Assembly (NCBI RefSeq): GCF_020921035.1
Contig: NC_063156.1
Location: forward strand, 620,001-684,000
DNA from: Rhodamnia argentea
Taxonomy: Eukaryota > Streptophyta > Magnoliopsida > Myrtales > Myrtaceae
Reading direction: 5' to 3'
DNA length: 64,000 nt
Part shown: positions 22,901-34,499 of the stretch, one piece after another
How positions within the stretch are numbered: position 1 is the first letter of the stretch
Layout of the letters: every line of letters begins with the position of its first letter
The notes under the pieces: model-generated
Told to the model about the DNA's origin: nothing
The model's input: only the letters and a program-made list of their open reading frames with translations
Databases searched by the model: none
Translations under genes and position numbers: made by a program

Positions 22901-24025
22901 GAATTATCTCAGCCGCGGAAGGCATCCCACATATATAAGCAACCAATTCTGTCGACCTGACAGAAGTACAAAATAGTCATAAAGCTACAGTGGCATAGAG
23001 TGACTTCACTCATATAGCAGCACAAAAGGAGCAGCATCACAGAAAATCATCAATTCACCTCCATTTCTCAGAAAAATGCATGAATGCAATTCATTAAGCT
23101 TAAAAATGCTTGAATTTCCATAAAACATTATTGCCAGGTGCAACGTGAAGTTGTGCACTCACTCATCCACGCCAGAAAACTAAGACGGTAAGACTCAAAC
23201 TAACTTTGAAAACCTTTCAACTATCATGCTCACATATATCTGCAAACAGTTAAGGAAAAACCGAACAGCACATTAGGATTCCTTATTCACTTCTTACAAT
23301 CTAAAATTCTTATGCAGACAGATGGAGACGAGTGATGCATGTACCTTGCAACTTTTTTCAAACGATTTATTCGTAGTCTCCTCTACAATAATACGCACCA
23401 TATATTAAAGTTACAACTATAGGAGGCCCAGTGCTCAAATTTCCAGTAAATCGCAAAAGGTGAGGGCAATGAAATCCTGAGCATAATCATAAGTATCAAT
23501 AAGCTACAATACAAATCACGCTAAAAATTCTTCAACTATCTCAATTGACGAACTTCAAAAATTCTATGAGCATACAGAATAGTGTGCCCATTTGAATTCC
23601 TTTCGGCACCTAAAATTTGAATACCGTCCAAACTGATGGAACCAGCTTCCTCATGATTCGATTCCACTAAAGCATGAATACACAACTAAACGCAAAGTTC
23701 CGCGAGCGATCGTCCATGTCGCACAGTTCAGTCAAACTACGCTTACGAAACTCTCCAACAACTGAAACCCCGACAACGCGACCGAAGCATTTCAAAACAA
23801 TCGCTCGACGTACCGATCAGCACCTCACCTTTCGATAGCCTCGTCCACGAAGCGTTGAAAGCCTCTGGGACTCTTCAAATGTTGGAACCCATAAAGGCCA
23901 GTCGGCGCTCCATCGTGGGAAGTTTCCTGAGAATAAGTTCGAATCCTGACAAGAACCGAACTGTGGTTGCGTAATATCGGAGGGATAAGTAGACCAGAGA
24001 GTGCTCGTCGGATTACGGTCGACAT
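16930..24025 (-). CDS. MIP: Mitochondrial intermediate peptidase (M3 metallopeptidase)
   Basis: I rebuilt 18 exons: 24025-23829, 23380-23345, 22956-22875, 22774-22722, 22579-22525, 22396-22261, 22183-22129, 22008-21786, 21599-21504, 20355-20236, 20119-19997, 19837-19682, 19583-19467, 18648-18523, 18442-18375, 18005-17870, 17787-17622, 17219-16930. The phases close, giving 2235 nt and 744 aa, a normal length for plant MIP/OCT1 (At5g51540 type). Residues 1-35 are Arg-rich without acids, a mitochondrial presequence. The zinc site HEFGH is at 512-516 with the third ligand Glu541 in ALDLAETPS, the family spacing of 29. YYSYLYAKCFA and FLQHGGAKDPSEML near the C-terminus are M3 hallmarks. The family removes an octapeptide from imported precursors after the main processing peptidase. 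Exon 2 is a 36-bp microexon; its acceptor (GTAGAG) offers two AGs and only the second keeps the frame. Confidence 0.95.
18271..18345. repeat. Poly-T/pyrimidine tract in a MIP intron
   Basis: A long T run with CT repeats on the plus strand in the intron between the 18442-18375 and 18005-17870 exons. On the transcribed strand it is purine-rich, so it is not the polypyrimidine tract of the downstream acceptor. Confidence 0.5.
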
Positions 24026-24560
24026 GGTTCAGCAATGGCGGCGTCGTGGTGGCGGCGGTTGGCGAACGACGCCGCGAGACAGGAAGTAGGAATGCGGAGG
24101 GAGGACCCCAGGATTACCGGAAATCGCCGAGTGGCTGACGACTGGCGATCTGGAACACCGACCTAGGCGTGCCGAGCGATTGGCAAAGTGAGTACAGATG
24201 GGAAGACGATGGAGTCACGTATGGCCATCGGGCGGGAGCTGCAAACCCTACAACACCGTGGCGGCGTGGCCCCAGTTTTCTTACCTTTTTTTTTTTTTTT
24301 TTTTGGGCGCGGGTTTTCTTACTCACTCCCTATCTTTCTTCTGAACGTGATTTAGTTCCAACATTTCTAACTAAGAAGTAAAGGAGAAGGAAAACACCCA
24401 GCGCGACATCCTTTGGGCCAGGCTTGTTCTGTTCGGGCTCTATTTCAAACGTGTGATGTCCGTACCCGAGCTTTTTGGGATGGGCTAATTTTGTGGTATA
24501 AGCCCGGCCCATCTCGGCCCACTTGTACAACCCTAACCTCAATTACAAACACGAACTGCT
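24026..24560 (-). promoter_or_regulatory. MIP upstream region with site II-type and telo-box-like motifs
   Basis: Upstream of the MIP start (higher coordinates) there is no clear TATA box. AAACCCTA occurs at about 24242 and AACCCTAA at about 24530. TGGGCC/TGGGCT words in either orientation cluster at 24413-24525 (for example CCGGCCCATCTCGGCCCA). Site II (TGGGCY) plus telo-box is a recognised promoter layout for plant nuclear genes of mitochondrial proteins; that these copies function is inference. Confidence 0.45.
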
Positions 24561-25563
24561 TGCATGTCTTTCGGGTTTCCTTACCTCGAAACTTCGATAG
24601 GAAGAACTCCCGTAGCCCCATCGCTTGTTGTAGAGAATAGTCGGACGTGATGAAGAAAAGAAAAACTATCCATGCACTGAAAGATATTGCGATATCAGAA
24701 CAATTTATAGACATTCATGATTTTTTTTTATCTTGCGATAATCGAAATGATCTTCACGATTGTATATGCATTTTGATGAGAATACGTAGAATTGTCTTGG
24801 AATTTGGGAATAAGAAAAGTTGGAGATTATATAATAAGAGGGACATGCAGAAAATTCTAAACGACAAAGGTCCCACGTCTTTTTTTTTTTTTTTTTTGGT
24901 GTGGGGGGATTCCGAGCTTTCACAATGTAGCCAGCCTAGCACCAACAGAAGTAAGCATTATTTAGGCGAGTGGAGTGGCTGACTGACATTATAAAATGAA
25001 TTCAATAAGGGACTCGCAAATTTAGGATGATCCCCCATGAAGATCGCCTCCATTTGCCTCGATAGTATGGTTGGATCGGTTCATTCGGGATCATGCAGTA
25101 CGATTAAAGCACGTAGAGTGGGAAAACTGTAGATATAGTTTTGTAAGCAGCTGAAGGACCATTGTTCATGTCATAATGCTGCTTTACACGGACCACTTTG
25201 CCTTTTTGTTCATAGCGTTTCCTTTCTTTTCAGGTTTGTTTTAAGTGTTTCCCTTTTTAGGTTTTCGAGAAGTATGTCCTAGCGTTTAAAAGAGCCACGA
25301 AACCAGAAATCTGAAACAACTTCACACGGCGTGAAACGGGATTCTCGGATCATTTTGATGATCCACGAAAGTTCCATCGGAATTTGAGGGATTTTCAATT
25401 AGAGATTACAAAAGCTGGACAGTGCAGTGCTGCAAGCAGTGGAGTACTAGCATACTCTTTGGCCCCTCATTTTGGCTAATTGTGGGTTCAACGTGAATTA
25501 CATGAATATCGTTAGGCTGAGGGAGCTTATTTTACATAATTTGAACTTATGGATAATTAGTTT
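24560..25563. other. Intergenic, no gene supported
   Basis: AT-rich, with poly-T runs at about 24720 and 24880. The frames open across these runs on both strands are low-complexity artefacts. Nothing else is recognised. Confidence 0.4.
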
Positions 25564-25564
25564 C

Positions 25565-26184
25565 AGGGTTGGTCAGTTGGTATATTAAAACCTGGAATCT
25601 ACCCAGGTATGGTTGGTTCTCGATTTGTGGAACTGGGAACAGACCATGTTGACTTTCGAATTAGTCCAGGTTCAAGTCAAGACTGACCGCGTATTGTTTT
25701 GGGATTTTTTCTGCTTGTAAGTCGGTACAGTCTAATAGATAAGTTGGAAGATTTTGTTACAAGAATTATGGGGGAATGCTTGGTGGTTCGACCGCTTTAT
25801 TTGTCAACCCAATGCCATCTTTTACTCCTTGATGACAGTCTTCATGTATGCATCAAGCCCCAGAGAAGCAAGTAAGTTTGCAAATATTCATCGGCGATGC
25901 ATTGTTTTATGAAAGCACATGAATTTCCACCTGAAAAAATCTGGTAGAAACAACATGTAACGGAAACGTCATGTAGACTATATATTTGCCCTTTCCCCAC
26001 GCAATATAGAAAAATAAAAATAAAAGGTCAACTAGGCCATTCGGTTTGGTCGATCCGGTCCTGCACAAGGAATCGAGGACCGGAGCAGCTACTGCTAATG
26101 CCAAATTCCTAGAACCAGGAACCACCCAAAAGCGGCTAGTTCAATCGTATTCTCTTGTAGAACCGAGAGTAGTACTCACCCCTA
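25565..26184. mobile_element. Probable hAT-like element, degraded
   Basis: The right end reversed reads TAGGGGTGAGTACTAC, the same terminal motif as the better copies. The left end AGGGTTGGTCAGTTGG is much weaker. The interior has the family's GGAACC/GGTTCC and GGACCGG words (25600-25680, 26050-26125). Flanking octamers TTAGTTTC and TTTGTAAC match at only 5 of 8, so the left boundary is uncertain. Confidence 0.45.
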
Positions 26185-26437
26185 TTTGTAACTAATTGAT
26201 TTGACACAAAACGAGTTTTACTCGGTATTCAATATGATTCATTTATTTTAAGGTTCACTCACAGTCGAGTACATCATCAATTATTGTAGACTAACGTCAG
26301 CAGACCAAGCATAGGTAAAAAAAAAAATTTGAAGAAATATTATCATACTCTAGATAGTTTTCTAAAATTTTGGACTAACTGTTTGTGAGCATAACACTGC
26401 TTTATAAAAAAAAGAAACATCCAAACTCTCAATTCAT

Positions 26438-26460
26438 CAAATCAAATCAAATCAAATCAT
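26438..26460. repeat. (AAATC)n microsatellite
   Basis: A short run of five-base units reading AATCAAATCAAATCAAATCA in intergenic DNA. Confidence 0.7.
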
Positions 26461-26810
26461 ACAACTGGCGAAAGAAGATATATCATCCATGTTTGCCTTT
26501 GCAGCTGGTTGCCTATTGGTCCTATCTAAAGGCATTATGCAAAGACTGATGAAATAAACTCTAGCATATTAACATATGATAATAGCAGTAGGTTCAGGCT
26601 ATTGCTATTCATTTGGCAAGTGTTACAGAACATGCGCACCTAAGCTTTTGGATCTTTTTTCCCAAAGTATATATTTGCAATTTGTTTGGGATGTGGTCCT
26701 TGGGCACTAGACCGCAGTATAAAGCAATCTTTACATGTTGCAAAAAGAACCCACAGCCCCAAATGCTCCTTCTAAAGCACTTCAGGGTAAAACAGATAAA
26801 TAGTTATAAA

Positions 26811-27137
26811 TCCCATAGAAAAATTATCCAAAAAATCATAAACTTATTATACAGCAGTCAATTTAGTTCTAAACTTTTCAATTATATCGATTTAGTCTTA
26901 AACCTTTTTGACGATTTGCCAATTCAACCATAAACCGTTCAATTATGCCGATTTAATCCTAAACCTTTTGACGATTTATCAATGTAGTCTTTCCAGCCAA
27001 CTATCCAAAAGATAGATTACGACTAAATTGCCAAATCCTCGAAAGTTTTAGGACTACATCGATATAATTGAACGGGTTAGGGCTAAATTTGCCACCGTAC
27101 AATAGGTTTAGAACGTTTTGGACAATTATTCTTAAAC
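26811..27137. mobile_element. Inverted-repeat MITE, coreless copy
   Basis: The left arm opens AAAAATTATCCAAAAAATC and carries 'cctaaaccttttgacgattt'-type words. The right arm ends with the inverse, around TTTTGGACAATTATT. It is a short member of the family seen intact at 33792 and 38067, without the GC-rich centre. No clear target duplication. Confidence 0.6.
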
Positions 27138-28123
27138 CTCATTTTCAAGCGATGTGAGAAATTTCAACACTCCTATAAGTCTTTAATCTTGAGCCACAAC
27201 ATCATTTTAGTCATTCTTTTGTTAAATAACAAGAAGCTGGTTTCTTAGCAGTGGTCCGCAGCTCACATCCTCGTATTTGTCGTAACCCAAAAAGTTTGCT
27301 TCGTTGTAAAGTACAAGCAAACCCTGCCCAACAAACACTTGGATTTAAGTAGTTATATATCAAGAAGATATGCACCTTTTTTTGTCATATTGAAGCGTAT
27401 ATTCCTCGAGAAGGATTTGCAACTCTTTTGGCTTTGATCATACTTTGCTTAGTGCTTTTAGTTTAATGTTGGAATCAAGCTCCGTGCATTTCAATGGGCC
27501 CATTTCGTATGGTCTTTGAATATTTAACATATCAGTAATCAGATGCACGATGGAGTAAAATGTTGTTGCTGTTAGCAATTCGAAAACAAGCCGGATCAAA
27601 TGGGACTTACTTTAATCGAACATTTCGATTGATTGGATTTCCATTTTGTTGCCTTTTCTTGTGGTGAAAGACAAGTCACATTTATCCACACGCTGAAGAA
27701 AAGGTCATTTCGTTTTTGCCATCTTCTTGACCGAACAATACCATTGGCAAAGCTCATGAGGAAGAAATCGAACTTTCGATTCGGCCAATGATTTGGATAT
27801 GTGATGCGTCGAGGAAACCGAAATTATGTAAACTAATCCCAAGTTAACAAGAAAATTAGTGTAAAAACTAGCATTAGAGGTATAAAGATGATGACATTCC
27901 ATATTTTTTCGCTGATTCATTATTATGTTGAACACCTGAAATTATTGTTACATGGGGGGAGAAATGTTGCATGGATTCTCAGTTCTGCCGCTGCCTAATG
28001 CTGCAGTTATTAGCGAGAGCTAGGTTCGACATTTTTTGTACAAACTTATATTGCGGAGAGTTGGAATTAAATGTTATTGAATGGTCCACGCATGCGAGAG
28101 CCTAGAGTGCCCCTTTCTTCCAC
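27137..28123. other. Intergenic, downstream of the MYB gene
   Basis: AT-rich sequence holding the presumed MYB 3' UTR at its right end. A minus-strand frame at 27705-27935 has no recognisable domain. No repeat boundary seen. Confidence 0.4.
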
Positions 28124-29388
28124 CTAGGAGCGGATGTTAGTGCTCCTTGTGAATTCACTCATGTCTATGTCACCGAAGCTACTCCGGGAAAAACTCTCGA
28201 CTCCGGAGCTCTCGCGGTTGAACAACCAAGAAGGGTCGCCACCCGCCGGGGGACACAACCCGAATTCGCCGTAACCTTCCTGGCGATCTCCCTCAAACAT
28301 GAAGTTCCACGACGATGGGTTCTCGAGGAACGTCTCCCACCGTATGTGATTCGTCCAAGGGTCATCGAAGTTGCTAATATTCGGGTCGAAGGGTGGGGAC
28401 TTGCCCGTCGAGGAGCTCTCGATTATTGGGGAGCTAAAGTTGTCGGAGCTCCCATCGCAAGGATAGATCGGCGTCTTGTGGTTGCTAACTTCGAACTTGG
28501 CTTGCTCATTAGGTTTAGAAGAGACCTGTTCGTTGGCTTGTTCTTGGAGGGGCTTGTGAGTGACTGGGTCGATGCCCATCCTGATTAGCTTCTTCTTGAT
28601 GTGGGTGTTCCAGTGGTTTTTGATCTCGTTGTCCGTTCTTCCGGGTAGTCTTGCTGCTATTTTCGACCACCTGAGGCAGATGAAAATAATTGAAGCATAT
28701 GTAAGGAAGGTCAAACATATCTGTATATCTAGGAAAACTCAGCACCACCATTCCCATGGAAAATATGAATTTTCATTGGCGAACCTGCATACGCTGATTC
28801 AATCTCTATAATGTTTAAGACAGAAACATTGGAGAAGGAAGATGAGATAAATGGCTAAAAATGACACTGCAATAAAAACATATAAAATGACAAACAACGA
28901 GGAGCAAAATCTGCTGGCACAATTTTCTAACATCATGAAACCGAAAATTGAGAAAAGAAAGAAAGAAAAACATAGTTTTGTCTGGATTTAAAAAAAAAAC
29001 AAATAAATAAATCTCCAACACATAAATATATATGTTGGACTAACTATGTGTTATTGTCTTTCAAAGCATGATGCATATATATCTGGTGGCGCTATTGTGA
29101 AGTAATAATTGAAGAGGGCACCAACCTATTGCCGAGAGTGGCATGGAGATCAATGACCAGGCGCTCCTCGGCTTCGTTGAGGAGGCCGCGCTTGAGGTCG
29201 GGTCGGAGATAGTTGGTCCAGCGGAGGCGGCAACTCTTGCCGCAGCGGCGGAGCCCGGCGAGCTTCGGGACGGCCCGCCAGCAACATTGGCCGTGGGTGA
29301 GTATGAAGTTGACCAGCTTCCGGTCCTCCTCCGCCGTCCACGGCCCTTTCTTCACCCCGAGCTTGTCGCAACACGGCTGCCTGCCCAT
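28124..29388 (-). CDS. R2R3-MYB transcription factor, MYB42/MYB85-like
   Basis: Two exons, 29388-29126 and 28670-28124, joined in phase, give 269 aa. R2 (from GPWTAEED at 15-22, Trp 17, 37 and 57) and R3 ([21 protein letters not shown], Trp 89 and 108, [17 protein letters not shown]) are complete. The intron splits R3 after GNR, the usual second position; the common first intron within R2 is absent, as the text runs on through [16 protein letters not shown]. The opening [17 protein letters not shown] and IDPVTHKPL after R3 are typical of the MYB42/85 and MYB20/43 groups, regulators of secondary wall and lignin/phenylalanine genes. The bHLH-contact signature is broken (Thr at position 84). The acidic, Trp-containing C-terminus ([15 protein letters not shown]) would be the activation region. 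MYB42/85 rather than MYB20/43 is inference. Confidence 0.93.
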
Positions 29389-29475
29389 CGCTCTCCCCTC
29401 TCTCGGCTACTTGCGACCCTCAAAATTGCACATACAGATCCCCCTCCTAATGGAACTCAACCCCACCTCACCCAC

Positions 29476-29486
29476 CTTTATATACT
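29476..29486 (-). promoter_or_regulatory. TATA box of the MYB gene
   Basis: On the minus strand the sequence reads AGTATATAAAGG, about 90 bases upstream of the ATG at 29388. It is followed on the sense strand by pyrimidine- and G-rich leader sequence. Confidence 0.7.
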
Positions 29487-29704
29487 AGTTCCTTTCGTCC
29501 CCGCTTTCATTATTATTTCCGACGAAAATGTTTTCTGAGTATAGGTTTGTCGTGTCACGCTTCTTTTGTGCGCGTGCATTTGACCTTCCGGGACATAGCT
29601 CGAATTATGCACCTATTAGTAAGGTTGCCAAAGATTGTGACCAAGTAATGAGCATACCATGCCTTCTGAACCAATTTTTTTTTTTTTTAAAAGAGCACAC
29701 CACG

Positions 29705-30347
29705 TAGGGGTGAGCGGTTTCAGATTCCTTACAGGTTCCACCTGGAACCCGAAACCTACCCGTCGGCACGGGTTCCTCTTTTTTTGGAACCTATAACCTA
29801 CCTGTCATATCTTGGAACCCGAAACCTACCCTGTCACATATTACGGGGTTGGTTCCGGGGTACTCGAGAACCTATCAATTTATTTTATTTTATTTTATTT
29901 AGTTAAGTAAAATAAAAATGAACGCTACAACATCTAAGAGAAAGTAGAGGTGAGTGGTTTTAGGTTCCGTATAGATTACATTTAGAATCCGAAACCAATC
30001 TATTGGAACACGTTTATCATTTTTTGGAACCCGAAACCGAAAAATTTGTTTGACTCCAGATTATACACTCAATAATAAGAAAAATATTGTCGGACGCCAT
30101 AAAACATTGTAGGATCGTGCAAAAATATATACTAAGAAAAATATAAAAAATTATTTCGGAATCTATGGTTCAAGCTCCGGGTTCCGGGTTCTAGGTAGCG
30201 GAACCTGGAACCTATCCATTGGAATAGATTCTTCAATTTTTGAAACCCGGAACCTACCCTAAATACCTCGGAACCTAGAACCGGACCGAATCCTACGGGT
30301 TCCGGTTCCGGGTTCTCGGTTCTACCTTGGAACCATGCTCACCCTTA
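29705..30347. mobile_element. hAT-type non-autonomous element with perfect 8-bp TSD
   Basis: A 643-bp element. The left end TAGGGGTGAGC and the right end reversed TAAGGGTGAGC form the terminal inverted repeat. It is flanked by ACACCACG at 29697-29704 and 30348-30355, an exact 8-bp duplication, the hAT hallmark. The inside is packed with GGTTCC/GGAACC words and has no transposase. A second left-end-like sequence (AGAGGTGAGTGGTTTTAGG) starts at about 29948, so the element carries an internal repeat of its own left end. Confidence 0.9.
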
Positions 30348-30370
30348 ACACCACGCCTGTAATTAATAGA

Positions 30371-30790
30371 GAAAAGTAACAAAAAGATCTTAAATCTGTG
30401 GTACCAATTTAATCTTAAACATTTTTTATATTGGTACCAATTCAATCCATCCAACTAATTTAAGCCGGAAATTGCTAACTTGGACGCCGGCTATCATACG
30501 TGCCACGGCTGCCACCGACATGTACAACTTTCCTAATGTTAAATATTTTTTCAAAGTTTTATTAATTTTTTCTGTTCTTCTTTTATTCTCTTTTTTTTTT
30601 TTTTTGTGGCCGGCAAGGGTCGCCGAAGCATAGTGGAAAAAAAATAAACGAAGTAAAAGAGAAGAAAACGACCCGGTCCGCATTAGCGCTAGTCGTGCCA
30701 CGTAGGATAACCGGTGTATCCACTAGCAATTTCCCTGTCTAAATTGGCTCGATGAACCGAAATGGTACCAATATGAAAAGGTTTTGGTCA
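30371..30790. mobile_element. Inverted-repeat MITE with GC-rich core
   Basis: The left arm begins near AAAAGTAACAAAAAGATC with 'accaatttaatc' words; the right arm ends around 'ccaatatgaaaaggttttgg'. The centre at 30580-30670 is flanked by T- and A-rich tracts. Same family as 33792-34371. Directly downstream of the hAT element. No target duplication identified. Confidence 0.6.
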
Positions 30791-32533
30791 AAATTGATCA
30801 AATTGATATGTCGACATCTATCAATGAGAGGGCTTCCAAACGTACATAATTTGATGCCGGCGTAGTGTTAATAAGTGATCATGATTTACAAATCGACCCT
30901 CCCTAAAACGAGAGGATGGAGTTAATACGTTGAGAGGAACCGCACCGCCTTCATAGAATGTGCGTAATAGATGGGTAACATACCTATTTATCTAATTATC
31001 CTTGCGTGACAGTATGAAAGGGAAAGAAGATAAATATTGCTTTAATCAATAATAATTACATTTTCCTAAAAAGGTGAAAAATTCCTAGCCCGTTTGGAGC
31101 GTAGACAAGATTTGAACTAGCTCACCAACATAGACCATCGTCCACCATGCCGTCTCGACGAAATCGCCAAGCTACGTGATGGGGCTCGTTTGCAAGGGAG
31201 TAGTGATGATAGCTTCTAATATGGAGCCTACGAACATGTTACATAACATCTAATTTGCGATTAAAAAAATAATCTGTTTTTGCCAATAAGAGAATTAAAT
31301 GAAATAAACAAAAGTTCCTAACAAATAAATAAAGAAATTTGGTAACACATAACTCAACAAAATTACGGTGAATGAAGAAGTTTAAATTATAAATCTACGA
31401 TGTACTTAAGTCAACTAATATGCTTCGGTACATCTAAGAGATTACGGTGAATGAAGAAGTTCATTTAATTTAATAGTAGAAAATGCGAAAGAACAACATT
31501 TGAGAGTTCGGATTTTTGTAATACAACTCGTCTTAAATCAATTTAGTTCATCTTAAAAGATATGGTGAACAAATTAAGTCACCCAATTAAAGAAAAATTG
31601 AAAGTATTAAGTGGAATTGTAGTTAATCTATAACACGATTTGTTATCTTTTTGTTTAGAGAAATTTAACGAAAGCTCATATTACTGACTTTGCCAGAGAT
31701 TCGAAATATGCATAATGCGCAGGCTAAGCAATTAGTTGCAAACGAAGCGCGTGCATACGGCATCTCAGATTGGCTTTTGAGAAAGCTATGATAATCTTTT
31801 AGTGAAAGCTGCTGGTGAGCTAATGAGGATTGTTTTTCCCTATTGTGGCTCTACACTTTGGCTGGGACATTATCAATGAAGAAGTTATTGGGTGCGCTGG
31901 GTACATGTGAACCCAATGCATTTTAATCCTTTAGATAATGCGGGTCCCGCGTTGACTCATCAAAACCAAAGGCTGGGATTAATTGAGATCACGTGTGTAC
32001 CCGGAGCACCTAAGAACTTCTCCTGAATTCGAATATGATGCTGGAGAATGTGCCATCCAATAGCAGAACGCCACCTAAGCATTCAAATTTCAAGGCCACT
32101 TAATTTCTACTCTTACTTAAGCGTGTCATCACCCTCTCGTCGGCACTCAGCTATCCTGGTGCTTCTTCCTCCGAGGCAAGCGACCAACCCGGTCGCGATT
32201 GATAAATCTTGGTGATGAGTATGACACAACCTTTATTTTTTTAATTCGTTTGTTTCGCAAAATATCAACCATTGGAATTTTAAAAAATATATCATTGTTA
32301 TTGCTTATAAAAATATTTCTTATTATTAGCAATAATAAGCTCCTAAATATTTTTATTGGTGATGAAAATATTTTTGGCTGACATTTTCACAAGAAATATA
32401 TATATAGTCATAATTAGGAAAATCTTTTTCAAATTATGAGTTTCTAGAAAACAAACAGAATTTAAGCAAGTCCTAACGAGCTCAAATCAAATGGAGAAGT
32501 GAAATATGAAGCTCTTAGTAATGCCTGCTAAAG
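30790..32533. other. Intergenic, no gene supported
   Basis: Long AT-rich interval. The short 'attacggtgaatgaagaagtt' occurs twice (31362 and 31441), a small direct repeat. The overlapping frames around 32147-32381 are mutually antisense and rich in Ile, Asn and Lys, with no domain. Nothing else is recognised. Confidence 0.4.
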
Positions 32534-32981
32534 TAGGGGTGAGCATAGTAGATTTCATGGCTTGAATTTTTTTTTCTTTGTTCTATGTCTTCGTGTGATT
32601 CTACGGTATTTTATGACATCCCACGATGAGTGTGTAATGTGGAAACACAAGTATGAGCTTCCATTTTAGATTGTATCCACGACTAAGAATTTTACTTTGT
32701 TAATATTTCATATTCTTCGTGTTTATACATATGAATTGTGGTCGGTGGATTATAGTAGCAAATGACGGTCATTAGAGGTGATGATTCACCACGATCATTT
32801 CATTAAAAATACATATGGAACCTAGATAGACCCTAAAACTAACTATAAAATCTATGACATAGTAGGTTTCGGGTTTCGGGATATAAATGGTAAGTTCTAG
32901 GTCCCGAAAATTGATAAACCAGTTCCAACGAGCAAGTTCCATTACGGGACCTAGATCAACCTTGGAACCACTCACCCCCTA
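32534..32981. mobile_element. hAT-type non-autonomous element with 7/8 TSD
   Basis: A 448-bp element with left end TAGGGGTGAGC and right end reversed TAGGGGGTGAGTGG. The flanking octamers TGCTAAAG (32526-32533) and TTCTAAAG (32982-32989) match at 7 of 8. GGTTCC/GGAACC words fill the right third. No coding capacity. Confidence 0.85.
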
Positions 32982-33791
32982 TTCTAAAGAGTCTCGAGAA
33001 AAAGAGTTGTGGCGACAATTCGTGAGAATGTGGCAGGATTCAAGCTTGTGTGACGACATCTATAATCTCCAACTTGACTCTTAACATTGGTACTCATGGA
33101 GCCGGAGGCAAAGGCATAAACTCACCTTTCCGACAGACGCAAGCACATCGAGAATCAAAGCTAACAATGATCGGATTTGGAATGAGCGACTCAATAAGTG
33201 GGCTTCGCTTAAAACAAAGATAAAAAGAGAGTTGGGTCTTGATATTGGGGGAGAAGTGTAATGGGAGGAAAAGCTAATAGCCTTTTTGACTTCGTTACCG
33301 AGGGGGCGCTTGAATGATTCGACAATGAGATGTCCTTCAGGATCGTCTTATTGATGACAGATAGGACTAGCTCCCTTGCGTCCTTATTCCTTTCATAAGA
33401 TATAAAAAATGAAATACCCCGTTTTTTTTTTTTTTTTTTTTTTTTGCGCAAGATGAGACACAAGTCAAAGCTCGATTGGATTAGCCGATGAGCTAGTTCG
33501 ATAATGGGATTGTTTGTACTTTGGTCATGTAGGAAATTGAGCATGTGCCCAATGCCATGCCCACACCTATGCGTAGTTTTAACCATAGGTTCAACTATGA
33601 CAAGACAATTTATGAAAGAAAATGTATTTTATTGCACTATTTTTTTTATAGGATGGTCCTCTTTTGCTAATTTTATGATGGAACAGAGGGGTTTTTTTTT
33701 TTTTTTTTTGGTGGTAGATGAAATGGAGTTCCATCGCTGAGTGGAGTGATCGTGCAGTTCCCTCGCCAAAAAAGGTGTTTTGATGTGAGGT

Positions 33792-34371
33792 GAAAAAATT
33801 ATCAAAAAAGTTCTAAATCAATTACAACTGTGCCAATTCAGTCGTAAATATTTTTTATATCAATTCAATTCTAAATCTTTCGTATTTGTGTCAATTCAGT
33901 CCATCAGGCTAACTTTGACCGGCTGACGCCGACATGGACACCAAGACCGACGTGGCCTTTTTTAATAGTTTTTTTTTCACATTTTTATTTTTCTTCTTCT
34001 TCTTCCTAGAGATGGCTGGAGAGGGCTGAGATCTTGTTCTTGCAAGCCCTGTCCTTCATGACCAACTAGAGGAGGAAAAAAATAAAAGAAAAAGGAAAAA
34101 AATAAAAATAAAAAATTGAAAAAAATATCATAATTTTGTTAAAAATTATCACGTCGGCGTTGGCAACATCACATTAGCACTAGCCGGCATCTACATCGGA
34201 TCTGGCCGGCCAAAATTTGTCGGATGGATTGAATTTACATAAATGCAAAAGGTTTAGGAGTGAATTAGCACAAATATAAAAAGGTTAAGGACTAAATTGG
34301 CCAAAAAAATAAGTTCATGACTGAACTAGCATAATTGCACTAGGTTTATAACTTTGTTGGTAATTTTCTTA
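33792..34371. mobile_element. Mutator-like inverted-repeat element with exact 9-bp TSD
   Basis: A 580-bp element with left end GAAAAAATTATCAAAAAAG and right end 'ggtaattttctta'. Long, imperfect inverted arms carry repeated 'ccaattcagtc' and 'taaatcttt' words. The centre is GC-rich (about 34000-34080) between T- and A-rich tracts. ATGTGAGGT occurs on both sides (33783-33791 and 34372-34380): an exact 9-bp duplication, which points to Mutator-type transposition. It is the reference copy for this family in the window. Confidence 0.8.
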
Positions 34372-34499
34372 ATGTGAGGTTGACGTTGCTAACTTGCTAT
34401 GCTATGATGTTTCTTTTCATCGTGAGTTAGATTTCCATGATATATGGTTCTCAAGGCTGTCTCATATTCCCCATATACGTACATTTTCTGGAATTTCAA

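Noticed and set aside
24169-24982. Overlapping short frames upstream of the peptidase gene
   Set aside because: Open because of poly-T/poly-A runs (poly-Phe or poly-Lys); no coding signature.
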